In this document: positions 52,375 to 64,000 of the stretch, in pieces
How the letters are laid out: every line of letters begins with the position of its first letter
Numbering within the stretch: the first letter of the stretch is position 1
NCBI RefSeq assembly: GCF_017562075.2
Contig: NC_054082.1
Coordinates: forward strand, 1,360,501 to 1,424,500
Direction of reading: 5' to 3'
DNA from: Anopheles merus
Lineage: Eukaryota > Arthropoda > Insecta > Diptera > Culicidae
Length of the DNA: 64,000 bases
The notes under the pieces: generated by a model
What the model was told of the DNA's origin: nothing
Databases searched by the model: none
The model's input: the letters and a program-made list of their open reading frames with translations, nothing else
Made by a program: the position numbers and the translations under genes

Positions 52375-52602
52375 TCACGGCCGAAAATGAAATCGAAAGG
52401 AAATGTACCGCACGAAGCCGGAGTGGATAACACCCTCTATCTCGGTGTCCGGGTTGCAGTCATTGGCTAGATGAGGACCCTTACACCGACGAAAGCGGAG
52501 AGCAGTACCACACTTCTTTAAGCACTGCATAAAACCAACGCTACTACCCCCGTTTAGCAACAGCATGAAGGACCATAGGACCGTCGGGAAATGGATGCAC
52601 AT
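52375..52602 (-). CDS. Candidate small secreted cysteine-containing protein, 75 residues
   Basis: This is a complete frame from ATG 52602 to TGA. The first 23 residues look like a signal peptide (PTVLWSFMLLL core, GGSSVG before the likely cleavage site). The mature part has four cysteines spaced C-x3-C-x9-C-x8-C (residues 27, 31, 41 and 50), enough for two disulfides, then a tail without cysteines. About 60 percent of third positions are G or C. A donor-like GTAAGG occurs within it, so it could also be a 5' exon of something larger. No known family recognised. The frame is short, so chance cannot be excluded. Confidence 0.28.
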   Translation of the reverse strand: MCIHFPTVLWSFMLLLNGGSSVGFMQCLKKCGTALRFRRCKGPHLANDCNPDTEIEGVIHSGFVRYISFRFHFRP

Positions 52603-54898
52603 GTACCCAGCATAAATATGTATGCGAACGCCCGTCTTATCGAAAGTTCCCCATTAAGAGGTGGGTTGTTTTGAAGCGTGTGCCTTTACACACCGACCAC
52701 CAGCACCACGAGCTTTCGGTCGAAATCCTATTAGCATAAATCGTGGTTTTGATAAATATAATAATTTTACTTCACCACCACCACCACCCGGCGAGACTCC
52801 CGGCGGCTGCCCCGAATAGACCCTAGAAGACCTAAATCGTGGGCGTTTCCTGCACATCGTAACCGGTTGGACCGATGGTTCACCTTAGTGAAAAACGATA
52901 ATCAAAAACCTTCCCTTATCCGGGGATCTAATTCAAAAGTTCCATTTTGCAATCATATCACAACGGCTGCTTGGGCCGATGGCGATGGCTTTGCTTTCTG
53001 GCTTTTTCCATCCAATTTGCCCATCACCGGTTCCATTGCTCATTTTGGGGTTCTTCATATTCGCACAGCGCCCGTCGATCTGTTCACATTCTAACCCCAG
53101 CAGGGAAAGCGGATTATATGCCGGCGAATGAAAAGTTTTGAACGAATTTATTTATTTCGGGGTTTTTTTCCTGTTTCGGTTGCATGATCGGAATGCTTAA
53201 AGCTGCCAATGATGGCTTATCAAACTTTGACCTAAGTATATTTGTGTATACCAGATATTTAAAGACAGATTTGAGCAAAGTTATATCAAGACGAGAACGA
53301 AGCCACTATGGCAAACGTGTTTATATAGTAATTCATCTTCACATCCCAGTGCATTCCATTACCAATCACTACCTCACCATGTTGGTTGTGCAAACTTAAA
53401 AATTTTGGTTGTTCTTTTTTTAAAAGAACCTTACCCACTTTTCAAAAAAAAATCATTTACCTTCAACCCACAGATATTCAAAAAACAATCTAGATGAGTA
53501 TCTGAAGAACCAACTCTACCGTATCGTTCACTTTAATCTTCCAAACAACCCACCGCATTGGTTATCGATTTTGAGTAAATTTCAGATTAAAATTACCAAA
53601 TCCTTGGCCCCACCGTACGTATCTACACTCATCCACACATCTCTGCACCAACACACACACACCACTTCCAGGGTGGTTGGAATTCGATGCGCTTTGGAAA
53701 ATGTGCGAAAACATTCAACGATGCTGACGGCCCTTCCCAATCGATAGATAGCCGAACTTTTAATTAAGATAAAAATTCATCCCACGTAGCAGGTCTCCGT
53801 TTTTCCACAGGCCGCTTTCCGTCGGCCGCCTCGACCTAAACGTATTCGAGAGCCAAACAGCCCAGTAGCAGGCAGCGTATCGTCGGCATTTTCCAAGAGA
53901 TTCGGTTTCAATTATTTCCTCCGAGAGAATATTAATTTTCCGCTTTCACATATTTTACCCTCAGCGCTTGATGGATATCCAACCAGCAAACAACAACTTC
54001 TGCCCGCTGCCAACTTCAGCATGCTCAGGTGTCTCGGGGGTGGGATATCCGTCTTATACCAGGGTAAGCTTTATTCGGCCGCAACCTATCGAGGAAGCTG
54101 GCATAAGGCGAACCAAAACACTACTTTAAATCCAACCTATCTTGAATATAATCCAATATTTCGGTGAACTCGTCAATGCTTAGGCCGGTTGGAATGCGTT
54201 TGCGAAGGAATTTTCCGTGGGATTTATTTAATTATACCAAATGATGGGGCCCTACAGTGAAGGATAGTTTGTACCACGCATGGTCTGCCACACTTGATTA
54301 ATTTATTTGATTTTCCAGTAATCGTACCCAGCAACAACCGACCAGTGGTTAATCGAAAAAGCCATAATCGGCCAACCAATTCATTTGCACAAGTCGATAT
54401 AATTCCAATAAATTCTGTCCAAAATGGCTATGCGATCCCTCGCGGTAGTGTAGCAACCTAAGTACCACTGTACATGTGAACAAACCGGCGTAAGAGAGAT
54501 GGTACGGAAGTTTTTCCACCCTGCTGCTCCAATTCGCCACCAAACAGCAACCAATTGTGTAATGAATTTTAATCCGCTTGGAGCGCAAGGGTTTGGAAGC
54601 AGATAAGAGCATTATGTTTGGAACAATATTTTTGCACACACCGGCGGTAAGGCACAATCATCGCGAGCGAAACTTCACATCTACTTGCTGCGTCTGTTTA
54701 TGCCTTCGGTTACCAAGTGGGGCTTGTGTGCGTTTGTGCAAGTCATCTTTCAAAAGAGAATTAAAACTGAAGCTCGGTTTCGGATTGGATAATTTCAGCA
54801 TGAACGAGCCTTTCTTTGCTTGCAACGACCAAGCACCAAGTTTACGCAATTGTACTTAACCGTTGAGGCGGAATAAGAACAACTCATTATTATGTCCA

Positions 54899-54931
<33 letters not shown>

Positions 54932-55190
54932 ATGGCATTATCGAACATTGAACAATAGGTATTGCATACGCCTGTACTGTAATTATGTGAGTGCAAAGGA
55001 TTGAACGGAATCGCAACGGGGTCGGAGGAGCAGCATCGCAACACTGTCATCTCGTTTGCGTAACACACAGCTCCAGCTCCAACTAAAATGGCGTTGGCTA
55101 CGTGGCTACGAAACTAGCTTGTTTTCTCCATTTGCCACGCACTGTGCGTCATGGCGAAACGTGTACACCCTCTCGAAGGAAGCACCATTT
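52603..55190. other. AT-rich noncoding stretch and probable 3' UTR of the 55 kb gene
   Basis: 53.2-54.4 kb is AT-rich without convincing frames. From about 54305 (AATAAA on the - strand) to 55190 it may be the 3' UTR of the gene ending at 55191, which would place the CTG repeat at 54900-54931 in that UTR. Confidence 0.3.
54900..54931. repeat. (CTG)n microsatellite
   Basis: About ten to eleven CTG units, the longest trinucleotide repeat in the window. Confidence 0.95.
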
Positions 55191-55598
55191 TCACAGCTCT
55201 TGGTAAAATTCAAATGTTTTCCACATGCCTTCCATGGAGCCATCCACCGGGTGCGTGCGCTCCTGCGTATGGTGCCCATGCGACAGCACGTCACGTAGCT
55301 TCCGTTTTTCGGTGACATTCGCTTCGCGCACGGAGCTGCGTACAAACGACTCCTCGCGCCTGCAAATGTCAAACGGCTGACAGTAATGAGAATGACAAAG
55401 TGCCACTATGTGCGTTCCATACTCCTGAAGCGGGGGGGGGGGGGGAAAATTAGGTCGACCACTCGCCAAACGGGACCGAGGCGAGGGCGAGAACGCTCGA
55501 GAGACACTCGCAGTAAACGAAAATCACTCACGTACCGACCACCGGCCGGAATGTTTGTCTCGTCTCGCTTTGGAGGTGTCAGGGCGGTGTCGTGCACA
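55191..55598 (-). CDS. Last two exons of an unrecognised protein gene (5' part not identified)
   Basis: The penultimate exon is 55598-55536, with a T-rich stretch before its ctAG acceptor and a CG|GTACGTG donor. The last exon is 55359-55191 with acceptor tttgcAG and stop TGA. The 176-bp intron joins them in phase 2. The joined reading gives 20 residues (TPPKRDETNIPAGG), a joint Arg, then 55 residues (for example REESFVRSSVREANVTEKRK, and MEGMWKTFEFYQEL at the end). About 68 percent of third positions in the last exon are G or C, as in the transporter gene. The chain is charged and hydrophilic, with no signal or membrane segment, so a cytoplasmic or nuclear tail is likely. The nearest AATAAA on this strand is near 54305, which would give a 3' UTR of about 0.9 kb. 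Upstream exons must lie above 55600. No family recognised. Confidence 0.45.
55432..55445. repeat. Poly-G tract, 14 G
   Basis: Fourteen consecutive G inside the short 176-bp intron of the 55 kb gene model (55360-55535). Confidence 0.9.
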
Positions 55599-56803
55599 CT
55601 AGAGTCAACAGCAACACAAGCAACGACTCAACTCTCTTGCATCAATATCGATGGAACGTTTTTCGCAGCACACGATCAGCAGCATGAAACCACCAACCAT
55701 AAAGCCAACGGGTTTGATCCGTTCATCAAAAAGTAGTGAAAAATAGTGGCACACCAGTCACCCGACACAGGGTTGACACGGCATGAGATTTATGTATCGA
55801 GGGGATTACAGAAATAAATGGCACGCGCTAACTCTTGCGTCAACAATGTTTGTAAACATCACGGTTTCCATCTTGGCGCTTCTCGACAGCACGAAGATAC
55901 CGATGCGGATGCTGATAGACCAGGATGTTGCCTGAAGTTGACAACTCATCCCCCACCCTCGCTTAACCACGTCACAGCCACACTCGAACGCTCATCACGA
56001 TTACATCATGTCGTATGTTAATTAATTTCCCACCCAGTGCTCTCCGCTCCCGGAGCTTATTATACATTCTTCAAACAGGTACGTATGTCAAGGACATCCA
56101 CAAACACACGGACACACACACTCACACACACACACACCACAGAAGTGCTGGCTGAACGACACCCCCTGTCCGGATGCGGCACGGCCAGTGCAGAATCACT
56201 GCGACACAATTGAAATATGACACGCTTTTGACGCCCTGACCCCGGAGAGCACATGACGTACACCGGTTTGCGGTTCGCCGATACCCGGGTGCCACCTTGC
56301 CGATAGACCACGGAGGCTCGTGCTTTGTTGACGTTCTTTCCCGGAAGTGCTTGGTATCGATGGTATCGGCACGGCTGTGACACCGTAACCGCCATTGTGG
56401 TTTGCACGATGCAGTGAAACACGGATACTCAAACCAACCGTCTTGAAGCACAGCACGTTCCTGCCAGCGGAGAGATCAGCTCGAGCAGTCAATGCTTTAT
56501 TTTCGTGCCACAGCTAAATTAAGATAACGTGTGCATGGTTCAGGCGTCACAAAAACAGCCAGCAATGCTTAATTTTCTAGTGCTGATGGTGCGATGACAC
56601 GGCACAGTTATATTCTAACCAGCACAAAACACTATCCGAACTATCGGAAACCAGCGCTCTCTCATCATAATCACGAACGATTCCAGCGTTCTACCACTCT
56701 AGAACACAAAAACAATCACACCACCACGCCTTGTGGTCGGGCGTCTCTCTCATCTTCTCATTTTACGCCCAGGACACGTACCCATCATATCAACAATTAT
56801 AGT

Positions 56804-57145
56804 TCACTGCGCAAAAATTAATGCATCACTTCCGTGCCGACTGGACCCCCACCGCACTCCATACACATGTACGCAAAACGATTGTCCAACGTCCACCGGG
56901 CGTGACTCGTCTAGCAGCATCTCGTCGCTCCCACCGAAACCCGTCCCCGACCGTCCCCAGCAGGGACTATCATCGTCATCTTCACAGTGCTGCGGTCCTG
57001 TGGTTAAAGTGCTCGTGCCGTTTCCAACCAGCGTCGGCTCCAGCGTGAACGTGGATTGGATTACCGGATACGGGATTCTGACGGGTTCGCCGTCGTCCCG
57101 GTCCCGCCCAACCTCACACACTTTAACTCTCGCCACTTGGCTCAT
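56804..57145 (-). CDS. Candidate coding frame of 113 residues, possibly 5' exon of the 55 kb gene
   Basis: This frame runs from ATG 57145 (preceded at once by an in-frame TAA, context TAAATGA) to TGA. It is acidic and Gly/Thr-rich (GRDRDDGEPVRIPYP, EDDDDSPCWG), with about 61 percent G or C in third positions. It lies on the same strand as, and about 1.2 kb upstream of, the exons at 55.2-55.6 kb, but no donor in it gives the phase 2 that the 55598 exon needs, so another exon would be required between them. A + strand frame across the same bases is longer but has no ATG start. No family recognised. Confidence 0.22.
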   Translation of the reverse strand: MSQVARVKVCEVGRDRDDGEPVRIPYPVIQSTFTLEPTLVGNGTSTLTTGPQHCEDDDDSPCWGRSGTGFGGSDEMLLDESRPVDVGQSFCVHVYGVRWGSSRHGSDALIFAQ

Positions 57146-58384
57146 TTACATAACGCGCCTGGTGGCTGGAGAAGGTGGTGAAAACGGTAGCGCTTGTCGA
57201 TGGTTAACGATACCCACGGCTAACGAAGTATGCACAGTTTTTGTTTCAACGACACCCCATCCGCAAGCGCAAACGGAGGAGAGACACTTTCCCTTTTTTT
57301 TTAGCTCTCCCCAACTATATATTGAGTGCGGCGTAAGTGTATGCAAAGGATTATTAGATACTCTGGTGCTGCGTTTCTTGCGATCAGCTGCATGAGCTGA
57401 GCTTTCGCCACGGCTTTGGATCGTTTTTCGTATTCAAAAGCTGTTGATAAAATAATTTAACTTCTTCGTTCGTTCTGCGTTCGATCGGGGGGGGATGTAA
57501 AGAAACGACCGCCGTGGCCGTTCGGGCTTTTCGATATCGTCGTCTGGTGGTAATGCTTGCAAACAACACATTTACTTCACTTGGTAAGCCGTATCGAGAG
57601 TATGGATTTAATGCGGAATAGGGAGCTTCCATTCCAAGGGACATTACATTAACAAATCGATTTTATGAAGTCGAGAGCTTATGGTAATGTGAAACTTAAT
57701 CCAAAAATCAAATAAATTAACAAAAAATGGGGAAAAAGATGCCATCCTTAATGAATTATAATTTCGATCTTATCTGCAACCTGATTAAGAAACCGACAAG
57801 CATGTCGCTAAGAACGATTTGCGTGAAGCTCTCCAACCAACCAAACATCCCCTTCACATATGCTGAACGGCACTTTTTGCTCGCATTTTGTAAATGCACT
57901 GTGCATCGTTGTGCATTGTGGCAGCGATTTATTGCCCCGGCAACCATCCCAACGTGTGGGCAAAGTGTTTTTCGCCCGGCAGACAGATCCGTACCGAAGT
58001 GCACTCCGAAAGAAAATCAGTCGACTGCATCTCGGGGCCAACCGAGGTGGGTCTATTTCATCCATTCACCCCAGTCCCAGTGCAGTACGGCAACTGATCC
58101 TGCCCGCCCGGTGGCGGTGAGCGTGCAATTAAAATTTTCCCCAGAAAACAGAAGCTGTCCGGTGCTACAAATGGACACCGACAGCTGTTGTCGTTCGGGC
58201 AGGCGTCTGGTGCGATTGCAGGCGCAAAAGTCCGCAAAAAGTGCCGAGTCCGTTCCCCATCCGCTCACCTGTCAGTCAGTCTTGTGTGAAGCACTGTGTG
58301 GGCTTGGGGTTGGGGCGCCTGTTTAGCGAAGGCAAGTGAGCAGGTTTCACCTTTTCCATTCTGTATTTCTGTTTGCCGTAAAAG
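57146..58384. other. Unresolved region with frames on both strands
   Basis: A + frame of 199 codons from ATG 57727 (context AAAAAATGG) to 58326 is open but overlaps several open - strand frames and has cysteine-rich, irregular composition. A - strand frame of 86 codons starts at ATG 57644. Either could be a real small gene; I cannot choose. Confidence 0.2.
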
Positions 58385-60006
58385 CAGCATCCGACCCACA
58401 CCATCAACAGCATGTGGTGAACGATAGTGCTCGGAAAATCATTTCAATCATCGCCGCCGCACTTGATGATGCCGATGATGATGTGTCAGACATTGTTTCC
58501 TTTTGGGACGTGCATCCGAATCTTATCTCCCCTCAAAAAATGGAAGTTGCTTCGCAAATGGATCTTTCAGGTATGATCCTTTTCAGTCTATGGCTATGTG
58601 AGTACGTGCACAACACATTTTTATTTACTCTGGCCACTTTGCACCCCCGGAGAACACACAAGCTCACGCCGCACAGTATGCTTGTATTCTTACCGCCCTC
58701 CTACAGGGCGCCGTAATTGCAAGATTGCCAAAGCTCGCACCGGAAATGCTTTCGAAAGTAGAACAACATGCTTTTTCTATCCCCAGTGTATCTGGAACGC
58801 CAAACGCCTGGGGAACAGATAAAAAAATCGAACAACGGCTGATGGGACGCCGTAAAGTAAGGAAAAAGCACCACCAAGTCTGAAAACAGCAGCCACACCG
58901 AACCACTTGCGAGTGAGATAGCAGCCAACAGACACACACAAAAAATCCCCGAATGATTGAAGCTTTGGAAATAATTGTTTGCTTTCGTCTTTGTTCGCGC
59001 GCGAGCGCGCATGTTGCTGAGGAAGCGATAAACCTTTTCGCCCAAAGCTTTGGCCCTCGGCTCCGGCACATAAGGAGTACGTCCGTGTGCACAAATTGAA
59101 AAAAAAATCTTCCTTTTCTTCCCGCCAGCCAGCGCAACTGACTGGTGCATTAGATTGCAGCGATTGCATCCAGCAGGGAATGGACTGCAGCCAAATGCTT
59201 CCCGCCTCAACGGTGACGGTACTGCCGCAGTTCTTAGTTCATTTTCGCGTCCGGAAACTGAATTGCACATTGTAAAACAGATTATCCTGCACTTTTCGTC
59301 CGTTTGGCAAGCCATTGACGCTGACGCTTGCCTCAGGTAAGAAAAACAGATGCTTTTACACAAAACGTACATACTGCACACATTCCCCCTGCGGTCGGTG
59401 GATCTTTTTGGCGAATAAGTAAAACCCGAGCAAAACAAAAAACGCAATTACACCGAGGTGGAGAGCTCCGGGAAGCTTCACTTTGAGCGCAAACAACGTT
59501 CAGAGCGTGAACCATTGTCCTAGTTGCTTAGCTAGAATAAATTCTCAAATTAATTGCTAAACGCAACTTTTACTGTTATAATAAGCTGCATCAAAACAGC
59601 GACACAGATACATTTCCTTTCGCCACCTTTATACATCTTTAAGTACGCATTTAAAGCGAAACTTTTCCCCCGTAAGCAGAACACAATCAAAAGGAAACTG
59701 TTTCCATTGTACGGCGAAGAATACGATACTATAAACAACAAACGCTTTGCAACAACGCCTGCACTTTCGGAACCTTGGCGTCAACCGTGCCTCTGTTGGT
59801 ATCTTTTTTTTTTGTGTATGTGTGTCCGACCACTTTTCTTTCGCTCTGTGTCCTTTTCGTGAAGCGTCCGGAAGCGGACAAAGAAGCACATTTTTGTCCG
59901 CTGGCATGCGGAGGAGGCTTGGGAACGGGTGGGGTACAATGAGCAAGTCGACTTTTTCCCTGCGCTTTCCCTGCAAACCGGCACCAAGCTCAAGCTCGCC
60001 AGATAA
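58385..60006 (+). CDS. Candidate 3' part of a gene: three phase-matched exons
   Basis: The model has exons 58385-58570, 59129-59336 and 59865-60006 (stop TAA 60004-60006). Each acceptor follows a pyrimidine-rich stretch, and the donors are CAG|GTATGA and CAG|GTAAGA. The phases agree (1 then 2), giving about 177 residues. Exon 1 has an acidic helix-like part (ALDDADDDVSDIV), exon 2 a neutral part (PETELHIVKQIILHFSSVW), and exon 3 a basic start (RKRTKKHIFVRWHAEEAW) with about 74 percent G or C in third positions. Exons 1 and 2 show no such bias (43-46 percent). The first exon enters in phase 1, so a 5' part is missing; none was found with confidence. A strong alternative acceptor at 58706 opens other frames. 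No domain recognised and no AATAAA close downstream. Confidence 0.3.
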
Positions 60007-63000
60007 GCGAAGAAAGAGGCAGGCTTAAGGAATCATCCCACACAAAAGACAGCTCCCGGGGCGTACAACACCGGACGGATGACAGACAGGCGACCTGGTT
60101 GTGTTGCGGTGTACGACCTGGATTTACTTTCCTGTCCACCCACCCTGCCCGCAGTGCCACAAACAAAGGCTATGCATCATTTCTAAACCTACGAGACGAG
60201 ACGTGGCAGGGTGGCTCGATCCTCGTTACGCCTACCGAGGTGAAGCCACTCTTGCCAACCGTGAATTGAAACTAAGGACTCTAACCGCTGCAGGTCTATC
60301 GTTTTCGCCTGGCCCCACACACACACACACACCGACCGTTGGCAACCCTACTGATGGATGGGATAATGGAACTCGTTAGGCTGTGCGGCCGTATCGTGAC
60401 GAAGGATCTCTTGTACCAGTTTAGCAACTGCCAACACACACTCACACACACACTGGTGCTCCCTTTTGCAGAAACTATCCCTTTCAATCGTATCTCGGGC
60501 GTCGGCATTGCCTTCGTCATTCATTCCGTGCGCCACGGGGAAAAGTGCACTCTCTTACCAGTTAGCCATATCCGCCATATGTAAAGCCAGTCAAAGGGTC
60601 CGGGAATGTTGCACATCCGACATGAGTACTGGTCGCCGGTACGGCTCTACGCTTCTGGCCAACCCGTGCACCGTCCGAAGCGATGGATAAGCGGGGTCGA
60701 CAGGTGCAGGCCAAAAAACCTTACCATTACACACACACACACCCACTTTGCCAAACGATGTCGTGCCGCTTTCTCGTAACAGTTTGTCGGACGCCGTTCA
60801 GCAAAGGCGCTTGCCGTGGGATCGGGAGATTAAATCCATAATTCATCCCTGCTGCCATGCCTACCACAACAGCGTATTCACAGTACGACCGACCAAATAG
60901 AAGCGTGGTGGGGAAAAAAAAGGAAACTCCAAAAAGTCTTCCACGAAACGAAAACGGAAGCCGCGCCGAGCGCTATCAGTGCGAAATCCATCAGGCTAGA
61001 TTTACCTTGCCGTCAGCCCAGACAATCGTCTGAACCATCGGACTTGATGTATTTTGGGGGCTAGATGTTGAGCGAACCGGACGGTGACGGACGCACAGGA
61101 GACGTTCGCCGCTCTGCTGTCAAGCCGCATGCTTTGCGTAGCTTCCAAGGTTTTCGACCCGTGGTCGCATTTTTCACCACATTATAACATATTTATTATG
61201 ATAAAGTGCTTTTTATCACGTGATTTTTCGACTTCTGCCAGACACACCGCGGTGGTGGTGCTTATCTTCGTGCTCTTTCCCGGCGTGCCGGCTTGCGAGC
61301 GTGCGCTAGCGTTATAAGTTTGGTAAGTTTTATAGTGGTTTCTTTACTTTCAACTGACATTCAAGTCGAAAAACTAAACACTAGTTTACCCGTGCCGGGC
61401 GCGTCTTCTGTAGAACAGTTCATATGTACGCATACGGTCACATGCGGTATACACTGTTAGAAGCGAAGTGATTTATTTTACCGCAATGCTACACACAACG
61501 ACGTGAAGATGTAATTGAACGACTTTTATACCCTTTTGTCGACAAAATAATGACTTGGCAATTATATTTCATGCTTTTTTGAAGGGGGGACAAAAGCTGT
61601 TGTCGTATGTGTGTATTGCTCTATGAAATGGATACGCTTCTTCACAAATGCCACACCTTTTTCATGCACTAAACGATTTCCGAACTTAAAAAACATCACC
61701 ACAGATGATTGACAGGCGGCGTATGTATATGCAAACAAAGAGAACATAAGTTGGTCCCTTTTGACAAAAGGAAAAGAAATCGAGGGTCTGCTACCTTAAA
61801 GTGGACATTCTTCACGTCCACTACCGAGAAAAGTGGTTACTTACCCACAGCATGTTACCCGCACGCTCAAACAAACCGAAACAAAAGAAACTGTAAACCT
61901 TTTGTGGCTCCGTTAAAGTTGAACTATTTTCAACCAAAAATAAGCGAACCAAACGAACACACCGGAAATGAAGCTCCAGATCGCAGCAGCAGGAAAACTC
62001 ACACCCAACACAGGCAGGGCAGAAACCCAATCGACCGTGCAGCCTAAAGAGGGTTGGTAAAGGATTCAATTTGCCGAGAAGTCAGGATGTCGATTGTTCC
62101 AGTAAGCTTTTTGTTGTGAGAGGAGTAAAATGTGTTTATATGTGCGTGTGTGTATGTGTGTAAGGTGAATTGAATGGGTGGGATGTGGGGCAAAAGGATA
62201 CCTTACACATTCCGCAGTTTGGCACTTTCGATCACGCAAGCGACAAACATGGGACGGTTAGTTAATATTGCCCAGGAGAAGCATAGTAGCGTTGATATCA
62301 AGAGTGGGTTTCACTGGAAAACCCGAGAGCTAATATTGATGACCTCTGGTAAACGATACCCGACAAAAAGGTCACTTCAATAGTGCGTCAAGGACTCTGG
62401 AAATATTTTTGTGAATTCTTCTTTCAACCCCGCAACTTCGACGATTATTTCACTGCGCATTCAACAACAAAAAAAACAGTATTGCGACTATCGTAAGAAA
62501 GAGAACGGAATATACTGTACAAATTGATCAATAACACTGCAATTGATCTTTGGGATTGCAAGCGATTTGTTAAGGAACACCGACGCTGAACCGACGAGAA
62601 TGATAAATGTCCGTAGAATAACTCGTACTTTCCCAGTGCAATGAAACGCGATACAGCCCAAACCGTGGGGGAAAAGAGGCCATCCATTGTCCTTCACCTT
62701 GCCCAAGTACACACACATACGCACACATCCCTGTTATCTTTTATCCCTTTGGCATAGTTTGGTCGGACCACCATTGCCCCATTAAGGTTGTGTCTTATTT
62801 TCTGCACAATCAGCATATTTTCCTTTCATAGATTTCCCAGCTCTTCCGCCGGTGCTGGGCTGAGATCATCGTGTACCGCCGGGATGGCCATTTGCCGCAA
62901 GCACTATCCGCCAGCACAACCAGAATCCACTAACGGTGCAAAAAGGGCTCATTCTCTCATTCGCTCTCTCTCTCTCTCTCTCTCTCTCCCTTGCCAAGTT

Positions 63001-64000
63001 AAACGGTGGGGCGTTGGGAGGCACCGCTGAAAGCGACCTATTGTTTGATTCCATAAAACACTCGAGTGATCATGGACGGTATTGTTAGTCGTTTTCCTGC
63101 CGTTAGTCCGTCAGCAGCACGGTGCAGCAGAAGAAACACCAACACACAATAGCCACGGTACGGTGTGTGTGTGCGAATGTATACCAAGCCGTGCCTTTCT
63201 GTTGGAAGAACTCAATCACTGCACGGCTGCAGCATCACAATTCGTCCTAACATACACACGGTACTGAGCTCGAATCGCGAAACTGACGCATTAGACGAGT
63301 TGAGGCAAGTGTGAGCAGTTCATGGCTTATTATGTCACACCAGTGGTACGGCACCTCCACCCAACCGTAAACGGCCACCTATTGCGGTCTATTGTACGGT
63401 AACCGAGTAGCTTTTAAGAAATGGCGCTGCCATTGCCCCTCACCACACATTCATCTTGATCCACGCTTCAGTCCACGTGTACGGTATCGCAACCCATTCA
63501 ACCGAACGTTCGCAAATCGTCCTCACTTATATCGGCATTATGGTCGTCCGGGACTCTCGTGGACACAGGAGTGCCCGCAGAACCCACCGAGAACGGAGCA
63601 GCGTATGCTTCTAGCCACGAACAGGAATGTGACACAGGGGGTGCTTGTGCTTGATTGAATCAAATGTGTGAAATTGCTGCATCCTTCCCTACAGCAGGAG
63701 GTGGAGCATTCCTCCGGCGCTCCGTTGGTGGTTATCGGGAGCGATCACAATGGATGGGTACGGACACACCAGCCCGGGGGGTGGAAACGGTACTTTCGAA
63801 GACGCTTTCGAGAGGGACTCCATAAGGAAATGACGTTCGAGTTACTGCGGTGGGAGGCGAGTTTTGTCATGATACATGGAAACGCGCTAGGCAAGAGAGC
63901 GAATCATGCCCCTTTCCTTCCAATTTTCCGGAGCACAAACACAAAAGCTCGCAAGCCCGCCACTCCATCGATACGCGACGCCTACCCACACGTGTCAAGA
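60007..64000. other. No supported gene
   Basis: Holds CA runs near 60317-60330 and 60729-60741 and a long CT tract at 62964-62989. Frames present are short and interrupted by microsatellites. Confidence 0.4.
62964..62989. repeat. (CT)n microsatellite
   Basis: About 13 CT units, the longest CT tract in the window. Confidence 0.95.

Noticed and set aside
58701..59447. 248-codon - strand frame
   Set aside because: Rarely this long by chance, but it has no ATG at its start, high Cys/Trp/Phe content and no third-position bias.
1..64000. tRNA genes, CRISPR arrays, complete transposons or LTRs
   Set aside because: I looked for cloverleaf landmarks, regularly spaced repeats, long terminal repeats and reverse transcriptase or transposase motifs and saw none I could support.

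Overview
The window reads as nuclear DNA of an insect, most like an anopheline mosquito. The evidence is one typical insect SLC22 transporter gene with short introns (78, 92 and 122 bp), a strong preference for G or C at codon third positions inside it, very frequent CA/GT and CT/GA microsatellites, and long gene-poor stretches. The species is not identifiable by eye. No tRNA, rRNA, CRISPR array, bacterial operon or intact transposon was found.

The one secure gene is a complete four-exon organic cation transporter (SLC22, major facilitator superfamily) on the + strand at 40930-42922, 566 residues, with consistent splice phases and an in-frame stop just before its ATG. Everything else was found by looking for open frames that end at good splice sites, start at a real ATG, match in splice phase or show high third-position GC. 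These calls are candidates.

The better candidates are: a first coding exon with a membrane or signal segment at 1671-1971 (-), whose gene continues off the left edge; the last two exons of an unrecognised - strand gene at 55191-55598; and a phase-matched three-exon model on + at 58385-60006. Weaker candidates are small secreted or membrane proteins at 9650-10063, 34706-34979, 47397-47594 and 52375-52602 (all -), a two-exon model at 16925-18366 (-), and single frames at 35648-36409 (+), 44182-44279 (-) and 56804-57145 (-).

Layout: 1-16 kb is mostly noncoding apart from the 5' end of the - strand gene near 2 kb and a secretory frame near 10 kb. 16.9-18.4 kb may hold a small - strand gene. 18-34 kb is a near desert, very AT-rich around 26.1-26.8 and 33.0-33.5 kb. 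34.7-36.4 kb has two divergent candidates on opposite strands. 40.9-42.9 kb is the transporter. 43-52 kb is sparse. 52-60 kb has the densest set of candidate exons, on both strands. 60-64 kb shows only repeats and unsupported frames. Nothing links the genes into one pathway; as usual in an insect genome, neighbours need not be related in function.
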